Shown piece after piece: positions 1 to 7,373 of a stretch of 64,000 nucleotides of DNA. Each line of letters opens with the position of its first letter. Position 1 is the first letter of the stretch. The notes beneath the pieces were generated by a model that had not been told where the DNA came from, made no database searches, and worked only from the letters and a program-made list of their open reading frames with translations. The stretch comes from Nitrospirota bacterium. Lineage in GTDB: Bacteria > Nitrospirota > Thermodesulfovibrionia > Thermodesulfovibrionales > JdFR-88. Position numbers and translations under genes: made by a program. The stretch spans positions 60,442 to 124,441 of the forward strand of contig JAKAHV010000003.1 of NCBI GenBank assembly GCA_021825295.1. The letters run 5' to 3'.

Positions 1-9
1 GGGGAATCA

Positions 10-46
10 GTCAAGGCAAATTGCAAAATTGTCAAGGCAAATTGCA
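10..46. repeat. Short direct repeat upstream of yajQ
   Basis: A 15-bp unit (TCAAGGCAAATTGCA) occurs at 11-25 and again at 32-46, a 21-bp period. It lies at the window edge, so further copies may exist to the left. Its role is not visible; it could be an operator or the edge of a dispersed repeat. Confidence 0.6.
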
Positions 47-192
47 CAACCCGGATAAGCTCCGGCCCCGCCCGATAAGGAAATCATCAGCCGGATGTTT
101 ATGTATACTATAGAAGAAACCGCGGAGGCATAAGTCCGCCCGTTTAACGGACGATAAAAATTGCGGCATGGAAGACCAATGAGGAGGCGCTG

Positions 193-690
193 ATGGCTGA
201 CGAGCATTCTTTCGATATCGTATGCGAGGTGGACAAGCAGGAAGTGACCAACGCCGTGACCCAGGCCGTGAAAGAGATCGGCCAGAGGTTTGACTTCAAG
301 GGCAGCAAAAGCTCAATCGAATTCGACAAGGGGAAAGGAACCATCACGCTTGTGTCCGACGATGAGCAGAAGATGAAGAGCGTCGTCGATATCCTCCAGT
401 CAAAAATGGTGAAGCGCGGCATCGCGCTCAAGGCGCTCAGTTACGGCAAGCTTGAACCGGCGGCCGGCAACACGGTGAGGCAGGTCATCACGCTCCAGCA
501 GGGCATCCCCCAGGAAAAGGCAAAGGAGATTGTCAAGCTCGTCAAAGACATGAAGCTTAAAGTAAGCCCGGAAATTCAGAAGGACCAGGTGCGCATCAGG
601 GGGAAAAAGATAGACGATCTGCAGGCCATAATGACGCATCTGAAGGAAAAGGATTTCGGCATACACCTGCAGTTTTCAAATTACCGCTGA
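193..690 (+). CDS. yajQ: YajQ family nucleotide-binding protein
   Basis: This 165-residue protein has the full length and sequence pattern of the YajQ/UPF0234 family, from the N-terminal SFDIVCEVDKQEV segment to the C-terminal FGIHLQFSNYR. Family members have two ferredoxin-like RNA-binding-type folds and bind nucleotides; in some bacteria they are cyclic di-GMP effectors. It is probably cytoplasmic. The start is supported by the GAGGAGGCGCTG Shine-Dalgarno region just upstream. It stands alone between the window edge and a convergent ABC ATPase gene. Which ligand it binds here cannot be told from sequence. Confidence 0.93.
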   Translation: MADEHSFDIVCEVDKQEVTNAVTQAVKEIGQRFDFKGSKSSIEFDKGKGTITLVSDDEQKMKSVVDILQSKMVKRGIALKALSYGKLEPAAGNTVRQVITLQQGIPQEKAKEIVKLVKDMKLKVSPEIQKDQVRIRGKKIDDLQAIMTHLKEKDFGIHLQFSNYR

Positions 691-713
691 GTGCGGATTA
701 GGGCGGCATCTGA

Positions 714-740
714 AAATTATTATCAGTCTCATAATAATTT
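714..740. terminator. AT-rich inverted repeat after yajQ
   Basis: The arms AAATTATTAT (714-723) and ATAATAATTT (731-740) are perfectly complementary around a 7-nt loop. The position 24 bases after the yajQ stop suggests transcription termination or 3'-end protection. The stem is AT-only and lacks a clear GC-rich core, so it is not a classic rho-independent terminator. Confidence 0.45.
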
Positions 741-758
741 GTACACTCCTCGCCCACT

Positions 759-911
759 GATATCCGCCCGGCCCTTTCGTTCGGTCGCGCGGTTCCGGGC
801 GTTACCATGGCTATGTTGCCTCATCCCTAGGGCGAATGGCGAAAGGTCGTCAAGTTGCGACACGCTGTGATCCGTCCGCTTGCTCTCTCACTCAAGGACC
901 GGGCGGATATC
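759..911 (-). ncRNA. Structured RNA-like element, copy A
   Basis: The ends form a perfect 13-bp inverted repeat (GATATCCGCCCGG at 759-771, its complement at 899-911). Read on the minus strand it shares four ordered blocks with a second element at 20780-20936: GGTCCTTGAG, GCGGACGGATCAC, CTTTCGCCATTCGCCCT, and a 29-nt block with one mismatch (770-798 here). The closing stems differ in sequence in the two copies but stay largely paired. It lies 50 bases after the stop of the ABC ATPase gene on the same strand, so it is a 3' element or an independent small RNA rather than a leader riboswitch. No known RNA family was recognised. Confidence 0.6.
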
Positions 912-960
912 TGCCTTGCCATAAAGGGCGCAGGCATGATGTTATCCTATTAGGAGACTG

Positions 961-1755
961 TTAATATTTCATCTCCAGCCAGGCGCGCCCGCTTCTCCAG
1001 CGCAGGGCTACGGGGACCCCGAAAAAAGAGGAGAGGTTCCCGGCCGTCAGGATTTTCCGGGTCTCGCCGGCGGAGTGTATCTGCCCGCCCTTTAAAAGAA
1101 GCACATGCGTGAAGACCGGCAGTATCTCCTCCAGGTGGTGGGTCACATAGATGAGGGTGAGGGGGGATTTCGCCGATGAGTTCGATTCGGCGAACCCGTG
1201 AACGCCGGCCAGGAATTCCTCTCTTGAAAAGAAATCCAGGCCGGTCGAGGGCTCATCCATTATCAGGAGCCTGGGGCGGCTCACGAGGGCCCGCGCTATA
1301 AGCACCTTCTGCTTTTCACCCTGCGACAGCGAGGAGTAATTATGCCCCGCCAGGGGACCGCACTTCAGTCTCTCCAGGATGGAGCGGGCCATGGCAATGT
1401 CCTTGCGGCGCGGAGAATCGTAAAGCCCGATGGTGCTGAATATGCCGCTTAGCACTATCTCCAGCGCGGTCTCTCCGCCGTAAAACCTTTCCTGCAGCGA
1501 GGAGCTTATGAATCCGACTCTTTTCCTGAGCGCCCTCCAGTCGTATGCGCCGTAACGCCTGCCCAGCACCCGCATCACGCCCGATGAAAGCGGCACGTAG
1601 CCGTTCAGGAGGTTTAGCAGGCTGGTCTTGCCGGAGCCGTTCAGGCCCAGCACGGCCCAGTGCTCGCCGGCCCTCACAACCCAGTCTATCCCGCGCAAAA
1701 GCTCCGTGTCCCCCGTAATCGAGGAGGCCGCCTTAAGCTCTATGATCATCCGCAT
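961..1755 (-). CDS. ABC transporter ATP-binding protein (ModF/YlmA-like)
   Basis: A 264-residue stand-alone ABC ATPase. Visible motifs are the Walker A GLNGSGKTSL, the signature LSQGEKQKV, and Walker B LLIMDEPSTGLD followed by a switch histidine in YVTHHLEEI. The pattern resembles single-domain ATPases annotated as ModF or YlmA. No permease or binding protein is adjacent, so substrate and partner are unknown. It is the last gene of the leftward heptosyltransferase operon, 16 bases after the preceding gene, so it could power envelope-related export, but that is inference from position only. No strong ribosome binding site is visible, which suggests coupling to the upstream gene. Confidence 0.88.
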   Translation of the reverse strand: MRMIIELKAASSITGDTELLRGIDWVVRAGEHWAVLGLNGSGKTSLLNLLNGYVPLSSGVMRVLGRRYGAYDWRALRKRVGFISSSLQERFYGGETALEIVLSGIFSTIGLYDSPRRKDIAMARSILERLKCGPLAGHNYSSLSQGEKQKVLIARALVSRPRLLIMDEPSTGLDFFSREEFLAGVHGFAESNSSAKSPLTLIYVTHHLEEILPVFTHVLLLKGGQIHSAGETRKILTAGNLSSFFGVPVALRWRSGRAWLEMKY

Positions 1756-1771
1756 ATTAAAATAAAATTGC

Positions 1772-2773
1772 CTACAGGGCCTTCCCTATGGCCTCCAAAA
1801 CCTCGCCGGCTTCGATCTGCATGCACCGCATGGCCTTGCAGGTCCTTTTTCTGCATGGCGAACAATCCGCGCGCCCTCTTATCACTACCCTCCTGCCTTT
1901 TCCGTAGGGCCCGGTAAGCTCCGGGTCGGTCGGGCCGAAGATGGCAAAGACCGGCACCCCGAGGGCGGCGGCCATATGCATCGGGCCGGAGTCGTTCGTG
2001 ACCATGAACGCGGCATGGCGTATTATCTCCACAAGTATTTTCAGCGAGCTTTTGCCGGCGAACTGGACCGCCCTCCCCCCGGAACACTCCACCACCTGCC
2101 GGGCAAGCCCGATTTCATCCGTCCCCCCGATTATCAGCGATTCGATGGGCAGCCGCCGGGCCAGCTCGCCGAACCTCTCAGCCGGCCATCTCTTTGACGG
2201 CCACCTGGCCCCTGGCGCAATCACCGCATATTCCTTCATGGGCGGCACAAAATCCTCGATCACCGGAAGCGGGAACTCCTCCACGGCCTTGAAGCCCGCG
2301 AATTCGGCCATCCTCAAGTATCTCCGGACGGCGTGCATCTTCCCGGGGACGCTCACCTTGTGGTCATAGAAAAGGCCCGCCCCCTCCCTTGCCCCCTTGA
2401 AGCCGATGGCCGTCCGGGCCCCCGCGGCCCGCGCAATGACCGCGCTCCGCAAAAGGCCCTGCAGATCGAAGACGGCATCGAACTTCTCCGCCCTGAGCCC
2501 CTTTGAGAGGGCCGAAAGCTCCCTGCCCGTTTCAAATATCCTGCCCGGTTTTTTCCATTCGTCCTTTTTTATCTTCCAGAGCCGCTCTATAAGCAGATGG
2601 TTTTCCAGCAGCGGCGCAAGCTGCTCCGCTATCACCCAGTGGACCCGCAAACCCGGCATCTGCCGCTTCAGCGAATAGAGGAAGGGCAGGGAATGGATGA
2701 CGTCCCCGAGGGAGCTTGGTTTTACAACGAGGACCTTTCCCCTTATGATTTCCGGTAGAGACTGCTCGTCCAT
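1772..2773 (-). CDS. Glycosyltransferase family 9, LPS heptosyltransferase
   Basis: A 333-residue GT9 protein. The N-terminal KPSSLGDVIHSLP matches the heptosyltransferase signature. The C-terminal half has the TNDSGPMHMAAALGVP donor-binding motif and a Cys cluster (CSPC-x4-C) common in this family. It should transfer a heptose from an ADP-heptose donor to inner-core LPS at the cytoplasmic face of the inner membrane. It is probably the WaaC-type partner of the WaaF-type domain two genes upstream, but acceptor specificity is not readable. The first 31 bases overlap the end of the upstream gene, consistent with translational coupling. Confidence 0.88.
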   Translation of the reverse strand: MDEQSLPEIIRGKVLVVKPSSLGDVIHSLPFLYSLKRQMPGLRVHWVIAEQLAPLLENHLLIERLWKIKKDEWKKPGRIFETGRELSALSKGLRAEKFDAVFDLQGLLRSAVIARAAGARTAIGFKGAREGAGLFYDHKVSVPGKMHAVRRYLRMAEFAGFKAVEEFPLPVIEDFVPPMKEYAVIAPGARWPSKRWPAERFGELARRLPIESLIIGGTDEIGLARQVVECSGGRAVQFAGKSSLKILVEIIRHAAFMVTNDSGPMHMAAALGVPVFAIFGPTDPELTGPYGKGRRVVIRGRADCSPCRKRTCKAMRCMQIEAGEVLEAIGKAL

Positions 2774-3399
2774 ATGACGTTGAAGATATAGGACTCCTGT
2801 GTCAGGAAGTCCTCCAGCGTGCCCCCGGGGTTTTTGTTCTTTTTATAGCGCGCAAACTGGCTGCCTATTGAGTCTGTAACGGACTGCCTCATCGAGGGGC
2901 TGAAGGGATACATGCAGGCGCCCATGACATCCTGGCCGGCCAGCCGCATGATCCTGGTGGCGAAAAGGCTGCCGGCCTGCAGGCCCTGGAAAGGGACGGT
3001 TTTCAGCGCGCGGGTCCCGCCAATGAGCGCGTCCTCAAGCTCCGCCCCGCCGCCGGCGGCCGATTTCACTTCATACAGGCTTATGTAAGAGCGTTTAAGC
3101 GCAGCAAACGCGGCCGCTTTCCCCTCGTCCCCCTCCTGTCCCGTCTCCTCAAGGTAGAGGTCCGTGACATAATTCGTTTCAGAGACGTTGTAATTGCATA
3201 TGAACCAGTCCTCGAAGTTCATGAACCCAAGCTCCAGGGGCAGGCCGCTCAGGAAATCCTCCGGGTACTCCTCCTCCCAGAAAAACTCGTACGCCGCGTC
3301 TATAAGCTCCGGGTGCTTCTGTCTCATGTAAACAATCACTTCGTTGTACAGCGCCGCCCTTAATCCGTTTGCGTCCTGAGCGTTATTTTTTTCGTTCAC
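2743..3399 (-). CDS. Unknown protein in the heptosyltransferase operon
   Basis: A 218-residue protein of unknown function. It starts with GTG directly after the stop of the upstream fusion gene, with no bases between, and its end overlaps the next gene by 31 bases, so it is firmly embedded in the operon. The N-terminal half is acidic and aromatic-rich (FFWEEEYPEDF, FEDWFICNYN); the C-terminal part is more basic. No signal peptide, membrane segment or catalytic motif is seen. Its position between two heptosyltransferases suggests an LPS-related or regulatory role, which is inference. Confidence 0.82.
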   Translation of the reverse strand: MNEKNNAQDANGLRAALYNEVIVYMRQKHPELIDAAYEFFWEEEYPEDFLSGLPLELGFMNFEDWFICNYNVSETNYVTDLYLEETGQEGDEGKAAAFAALKRSYISLYEVKSAAGGGAELEDALIGGTRALKTVPFQGLQAGSLFATRIMRLAGQDVMGACMYPFSPSMRQSVTDSIGSQFARYKKNKNPGGTLEDFLTQESYIFNVIWTSSLYRKS

Positions 3400-4953
3400 C
3401 TATGCGTTCTCCGATTCGATTATGTAATTGATGGCCTCCTCCAGAGACCTTGCCGTAAAATCGGCCTTTTCGATTCCGTCCTTCGCCCGCCCCTCCGCCC
3501 CGATAATTATCGCCTTTGCCCCGGCCGCGCGGGCGGCCAGGATGTCGGAGTCCCTGTCCCCTATCATATACGAATTCTTCAGGTCTATGCCCAAATCCCG
3601 CCTCGCGTTGAGGAGCATGCCGGGGGAAGGTTTCCTGCACGAACAGAACTCCCCGGGATAATGCGGACAGTAGTAGAACGCGTCAAACCCATACTCCCTG
3701 CCGAAATACCCGTTCACCTCTTTTACAAAATCCTCCTTTATGATCCCCCTGTTTATGCCGGACTGGTTGGTGACGCCTATGAGTTTGAAACCCGCGCGCC
3801 TCAGGCGGGAGAGCCCTGAAAGCCCTTCCCTGAAAGGTTCAAAATCCTCCCAGCGGGACAGGTAATTGGAATCCCGGCAGAGGGTGCCGTCCCGGTCGAA
3901 GAAAACGGCCCTCTTGCCTGGCAGGACGGACTTCAACCCGGCGAAAACCTCGGAGACCGTGATGGCGTCCATGCAGCCGGCCAGGGAGGCGGATGCGCCA
4001 TCTTTGGGACACTCCCGCTTGAAACACGGGGAGCAGGGCAGGTCCTTTTTTATCACGACGGCGCTGCCCTCCGGCGGGCCGGTAAAGGCAGGCTCGGTCG
4101 AGCCGAAAAGGGCGACAAGAGGAGTGCCCACCGCGTAACCCACGTGCATCGCGCCGGAGTCGTTTGAGACAAGGGCGTCACACTCCGAGATAAAGGCGGC
4201 AAGCATCCGCAGCGTCGTCCTGCCGGCCAGGGAGACCGCGCCAGGCAGCCCGCTTGTGATCTCGTGGGCGGCCTCGGCCTCTTTTTCGGAGCCGAAGACC
4301 AGAACGCCACCTCCAAGCTCCCCGGTAATCGCCTCGGCCAGCTCCCTGAACCTGGCCGGGGGCCATCTCTTTGCGGGGCCGAATGCCGCCCCCGGGTTAA
4401 GCCCCACGAGGGGTCTGCCAAGGCCAAACCCCGCAATCGCCTCGCGGGCCCTCAGCCGCTCTTCAAGCGCGAGATAAATCCAGGGGTCCTGCCGCCCGCT
4501 GTCCTTGATTATCCCCGCTTTTTCGAGGAGGTTCATATAATATTGCGAGTGGTGCATCTGCCGGTCCTCCCCGTGCCATGGGATGGACCTTGTCAGGAGC
4601 CATCCCCTGGCATCCCTTCCGTATCCGATCCTCTCCGGTATGCCGGCGAGAAAGCAGATGAGCGCGGCGTCAAAGGCATTTTGAAGAAGGACCGCCTCTT
4701 TAAAATCCTTTTGCCTCAGAGCCAGGGCGAGTCTGAGTTTTCCGTTTATGCCGCCGAACTCCGCCCCGTAAAGCATCAGCCCGTCTATGTTGGGGTCCTT
4801 CTCGAAAAGCCCCGAGACCCAGGGTTTTACAAGCAGCGTGACCGCAGCCTCCGGCATCGCCCGCCTTATCGCCCTTATGGCTGGCATTGTCATGACGGCA
4901 TCGCCGACCCAGTTTACACCGCGCACCAGAACCGAAAACTCCCCGGACCCCAT
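3400..4953 (-). CDS. WaaF-type heptosyltransferase fused to GmhB phosphatase
   Basis: A 517-residue two-domain protein. Residues 1-345 are a GT9 heptosyltransferase (RGVNWVGDAVMTMPA near the start; SNDSGAMHVGYAVGTP around 263-278). Residues 348-517 are a HAD phosphatase of the GmhB type: the FFDRDGT nucleophile motif at 351-357, GVTNQSG, the CPH-x5-CSC zinc-binding pattern, and MIGDRDSD. GmhB removes the 1-phosphate of D-glycero-D-manno-heptose 1,7-bisphosphate; WaaF adds the second core heptose. The fusion joins an early precursor step to a late transfer step in one polypeptide. It is the first gene of the leftward LPS operon. Both domains keep the recognised motifs. Confidence 0.92.
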   Translation of the reverse strand: MGSGEFSVLVRGVNWVGDAVMTMPAIRAIRRAMPEAAVTLLVKPWVSGLFEKDPNIDGLMLYGAEFGGINGKLRLALALRQKDFKEAVLLQNAFDAALICFLAGIPERIGYGRDARGWLLTRSIPWHGEDRQMHHSQYYMNLLEKAGIIKDSGRQDPWIYLALEERLRAREAIAGFGLGRPLVGLNPGAAFGPAKRWPPARFRELAEAITGELGGGVLVFGSEKEAEAAHEITSGLPGAVSLAGRTTLRMLAAFISECDALVSNDSGAMHVGYAVGTPLVALFGSTEPAFTGPPEGSAVVIKKDLPCSPCFKRECPKDGASASLAGCMDAITVSEVFAGLKSVLPGKRAVFFDRDGTLCRDSNYLSRWEDFEPFREGLSGLSRLRRAGFKLIGVTNQSGINRGIIKEDFVKEVNGYFGREYGFDAFYYCPHYPGEFCSCRKPSPGMLLNARRDLGIDLKNSYMIGDRDSDILAARAAGAKAIIIGAEGRAKDGIEKADFTARSLEEAINYIIESENA

Positions 4954-5007
4954 CTGATTAGTTTAACTCATATGCGCCGGCAAGGGACAAGGCGGGGGAT
5001 AGTTTCT

Positions 5008-5032
5008 TGCATGGCCAAACTGAGGCACTACC
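5008..5032 (-). repeat. Solo end of a MITE-like element
   Basis: The motif TGCATGGCCAAACTGAGG followed by CACTACC matches the ends of the elements at 60153-60388 and 58148-58174; read on the minus strand it begins GGTAGTGCCTCAGTTTG. Only one end is seen here, in the gap between the fusion gene and the cupin gene, so it is probably a decayed or deleted copy. Confidence 0.5.
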
Positions 5033-5076
5033 TGCAGGGGCGCGGCGGCGGAGCCCCATGTATTAATTGGCTAAAA

Positions 5077-5412
5077 TCAATCGGCCGCCACCACTACGGC
5101 CATTACGACCAGCCTCTGCCCCTTTGATGCCTTGAAACCGTGCTCCACCATGGGGTCGCAGAGGATGGCCGTCTGAGGGCCCGCCTCTATCTGCTCCCCG
5201 CCGACGGTGAATGCGCCGCTACCTTCCACCGCATACATCAGCAGCCTCATTGGCGCCTTGTGCGGGGCCAGTTCCTGCCCTGGCTCCAGGCACATCAGAG
5301 CAACCCTCATCTCCGGGGTCTCGGCGAGCATCTCCCTGGATACCTTGTCCGGATAGAATTTCATGAGCTTCTTCAGATCAAGCACCTGAAAGGCCGATTT
5401 TTCCTGTTTCAT
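5077..5412 (-). CDS. Small cupin-domain protein
   Basis: A 111-residue single-domain cupin. The first cupin-like segment (EPGQELAPHKAP) and the following GSGAFTVGGEQIEAGPQTAILCD and VEHGFKA segments are visible. The start at 5412 is chosen over an upstream in-frame ATG because a strong AGGAGGAAAA lies just before it, and the upstream residues would extend into the divergent promoter region. Cupins of this size often bind a metal and act as sensors or small enzymes; only some of the canonical metal ligands are obvious here. Function is unknown. It is divergent from the MFS gene. Confidence 0.82.
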   Translation of the reverse strand: MKQEKSAFQVLDLKKLMKFYPDKVSREMLAETPEMRVALMCLEPGQELAPHKAPMRLLMYAVEGSGAFTVGGEQIEAGPQTAILCDPMVEHGFKASKGQRLVVMAVVVAAD

Positions 5413-5566
5413 GATTTTAATTTTCCTCCTTTGGTGTCTCCATGGGCCCGGTGCCTTCACGGGCCTGTCTGTTCCCCCAAATTCTATCACCACCGCCGCC
5501 CCGCATCCAAAAAAACTCCCTTGACAAGCCGCCGCAATTGGGGCAGTCTTTTGGGGAGGCAAAAAA

Positions 5567-6793
5567 ATGGAAGACAAAAAACCGGAAAAGAGGAAAGCGG
5601 CAAAGGGCTCCGCCTACAGGCTCATCGTCCTCATGGGGATGGTGAGCCTTTTTGGCGACGTAACCTACGAGGGGGCAAGGAGCATCACGGGCCCGTATCT
5701 TGCCGTGCTTGGCGGCGGGGCTGCCATCGTCGGCCTCGTATCGGGCCTGGGAGATTTCCTTGGTTACGCCCTGCGCCTGGCCTCGGGATATATTGCCGAC
5801 CGCACGAAGGCATACTGGCCGCTCACCTTCACCGGATACGCCCTGATATTCGCCATTCCCGCAATGGCGTTTGCCGGAAACTGGAAAATCGCCGCCCTGC
5901 TCATAGTGCTGGAACGGCTCGGAAAAGCGATAAGGACCCCCGCCAGGGACACGATACTCTCGCACGCTGCAAAGGAGGTGGGGCGGGGATGGGGGTTCGG
6001 ACTCCATGAGCTTTTCGACCAGATCGGGGCGGTGCTCGGCCCCCTCATCTTCACTACCGTCTTCATCTTCCGTGGCAACTACCGCCAGGGTTTTGGCATC
6101 CTCTGGATACCGGCGGCCCTTGCAATGCTGTTTCTGGCCAGGGCCGCGATAAAGATGCCGTCTCCCGAGAAACTTGAAATCCAAAAAGCCGGCACGGGCG
6201 AGCGTGCGGACATCCTGAAAGAGGAGGAGTTGAAAAAACTGCCCCGCCTGTTCTGGTTTTATGCAATTTTCACGTTCTTCAGTGTGGCGGGGATAATGCA
6301 TTTTCAGCTTATCGCGTTTCATTTGAAAGTGCAGCGTCTGGCCCCGGATGTGCTCATACCGGTGCTGTATATAATCGAGATGGCCGTGGACGGCGGCGCT
6401 GCGCTTGTGATGGGAAAGGCGTACGACACCGGGGGCATGAGGTTTCTCGTAATAGCGCCGCTGCTGTCGCTGCCCGTGGCATGGCTGTCGCTTTCCGGCG
6501 GTTTCGGACTTGCGGTGGCAGGCATTGCATTCCTGGGCGTGGTCATAGGCATTCATGAGACCATCATGCGGGCCGCAATCGCGGACCTGACGGTCACCGC
6601 CAAAAGGGGTGTCGCTTACGGCATTTTCAACACCGTTTACGGGCTGGCTTATCTCGTGGGCGGGGTGACAATGGGCCTGCTCTACGAGAAGGTCTCCATT
6701 GCCGGCGTGGTCGCATTCTCAGCCGTCATGGAGGCGCTGGCCATATCGGTATTCGTTCTGACCGGCTTCTCGCGCCTGAAGGCCGCGAGGTAA
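5567..6793 (+). CDS. Major facilitator superfamily transporter
   Basis: A 408-residue hydrophobic protein with the repeated membrane segments of an MFS permease. It has a short basic N-terminus, the segment GDFLGYALRLASGYIADR resembling MFS motif A between helices 2 and 3, and a charged central loop (EERADILKEEELKKLP-type region around 205-225). It should be an inner-membrane secondary transporter of small molecules; the substrate is not readable. GGGGAGGC just before the start is a good ribosome binding site. It is transcribed divergently from the cupin gene and converges on a small exported protein. Confidence 0.87.
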   Translation: MEDKKPEKRKAAKGSAYRLIVLMGMVSLFGDVTYEGARSITGPYLAVLGGGAAIVGLVSGLGDFLGYALRLASGYIADRTKAYWPLTFTGYALIFAIPAMAFAGNWKIAALLIVLERLGKAIRTPARDTILSHAAKEVGRGWGFGLHELFDQIGAVLGPLIFTTVFIFRGNYRQGFGILWIPAALAMLFLARAAIKMPSPEKLEIQKAGTGERADILKEEELKKLPRLFWFYAIFTFFSVAGIMHFQLIAFHLKVQRLAPDVLIPVLYIIEMAVDGGAALVMGKAYDTGGMRFLVIAPLLSLPVAWLSLSGGFGLAVAGIAFLGVVIGIHETIMRAAIADLTVTAKRGVAYGIFNTVYGLAYLVGGVTMGLLYEKVSIAGVVAFSAVMEALAISVFVLTGFSRLKAAR

Positions 6794-6817
6794 GAAGCCG
6801 GTCTTCTCAAGGCAAAA

Positions 6818-6848
6818 AAGGCCGGATGGCTTTTCCCCATCCGGCCTT
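6818..6848 (-). terminator. Terminator between convergent genes
   Basis: A 12-bp perfect stem (AAGGCCGGATGG at 6818-6829, complement at 6837-6848) with a 7-nt loop. On the minus strand it is followed by a run of six T, so it should end transcription of the small exported protein gene. It may also act weakly on the MFS transcript from the other side. Confidence 0.8.
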
Positions 6849-6875
6849 CTCATTTCAAGTGATTCCGGGAAACGG

Positions 6876-7172
6876 CTAGCAGCCCTCTATCATCCTCCTG
6901 GGCGGCGCTGCCGCTGCGGGCTTTACACTCGTGACCATGCCGTTTGAGACCACTATCTCGGCCTTGCCCGTCTTTATGCTCCTGATATTCAGGCCATGAC
7001 CGACCTTCAGGTTCTGCTCCTTCGTGGTGCCGGCGGGGCAAAACGAGATCGTGCCGGCGCTGATGTTTACGGATTTTATCGTGCCGGACATGGATTTGGC
7101 CGCGGCGGCCGCCACGGCTACCAGAGACAACGTGAGGGCGATAAATACAAGAACAGTCAACGTCTTTTTCAT
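6876..7172 (-). CDS. Small exported protein of unknown function
   Basis: A 98-residue protein with a clear signal peptide (MKKTLTVLVFIALTLSLVAV then an Ala-rich cleavage region). The mature part is about 75 residues with alternating beta-type segments (SGTIKSVNISAGTISF, IRSIKTGKAEIVVSNGMV) and two Cys, one at the very C-terminus. It could be a small OB- or SH3-like periplasmic domain; no family is recognised with confidence. The start at 7172 is chosen over 7205 because it begins the signal peptide and GGAGGATGGG lies just upstream. It is monocistronic. Confidence 0.75.
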   Translation of the reverse strand: MKKTLTVLVFIALTLSLVAVAAAAAKSMSGTIKSVNISAGTISFCPAGTTKEQNLKVGHGLNIRSIKTGKAEIVVSNGMVTSVKPAAAAPPRRMIEGC

Positions 7173-7317
7173 CCCATCCTCCTTTTTGGTTTTTAATGAA
7201 TGCATGAATTTCTGGACACTAATTTATCATATTTCCATAATTTTTTAAACCCCCGGTTTCCGTTTTTTGTTTTTCAAGGGGTTTCACATTGCTAGAGAAA
7301 AAGCCTTTGAAAAAAGC

Positions 7318-7350
7318 AAAAAACGGGGCCGGATCCGGCCCCGTTTTTTT
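7318..7350 (-). terminator. glnA terminator
   Basis: A near-perfect palindrome (ACGGGGCCGGATCCGGCCCC core) flanked by A and T runs, 24 bases after the glnA stop. It is symmetrical and could act in both directions, but only glnA reads into it. Confidence 0.9.
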
Positions 7351-7373
7351 GTCCATTTCCCGCCAGGGACGGC

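Noticed and set aside
10..46. Possible CRISPR or iteron array at the window start
   Set aside because: Only two copies of a 15-bp unit with a 6-base spacer; too short for CRISPR and no origin features nearby.
759..911. Known riboswitch, RNase P, tmRNA or SRP RNA
   Set aside because: None of the recalled core motifs (for example GAGGAAAGTCC of RNase P or GGAAGCAGCC of SRP RNA) is present, and the element lies after rather than before a gene.
5417..6556. 379-residue open frame on the minus strand
   Set aside because: Antisense of the MFS gene; no ribosome binding site or domain.
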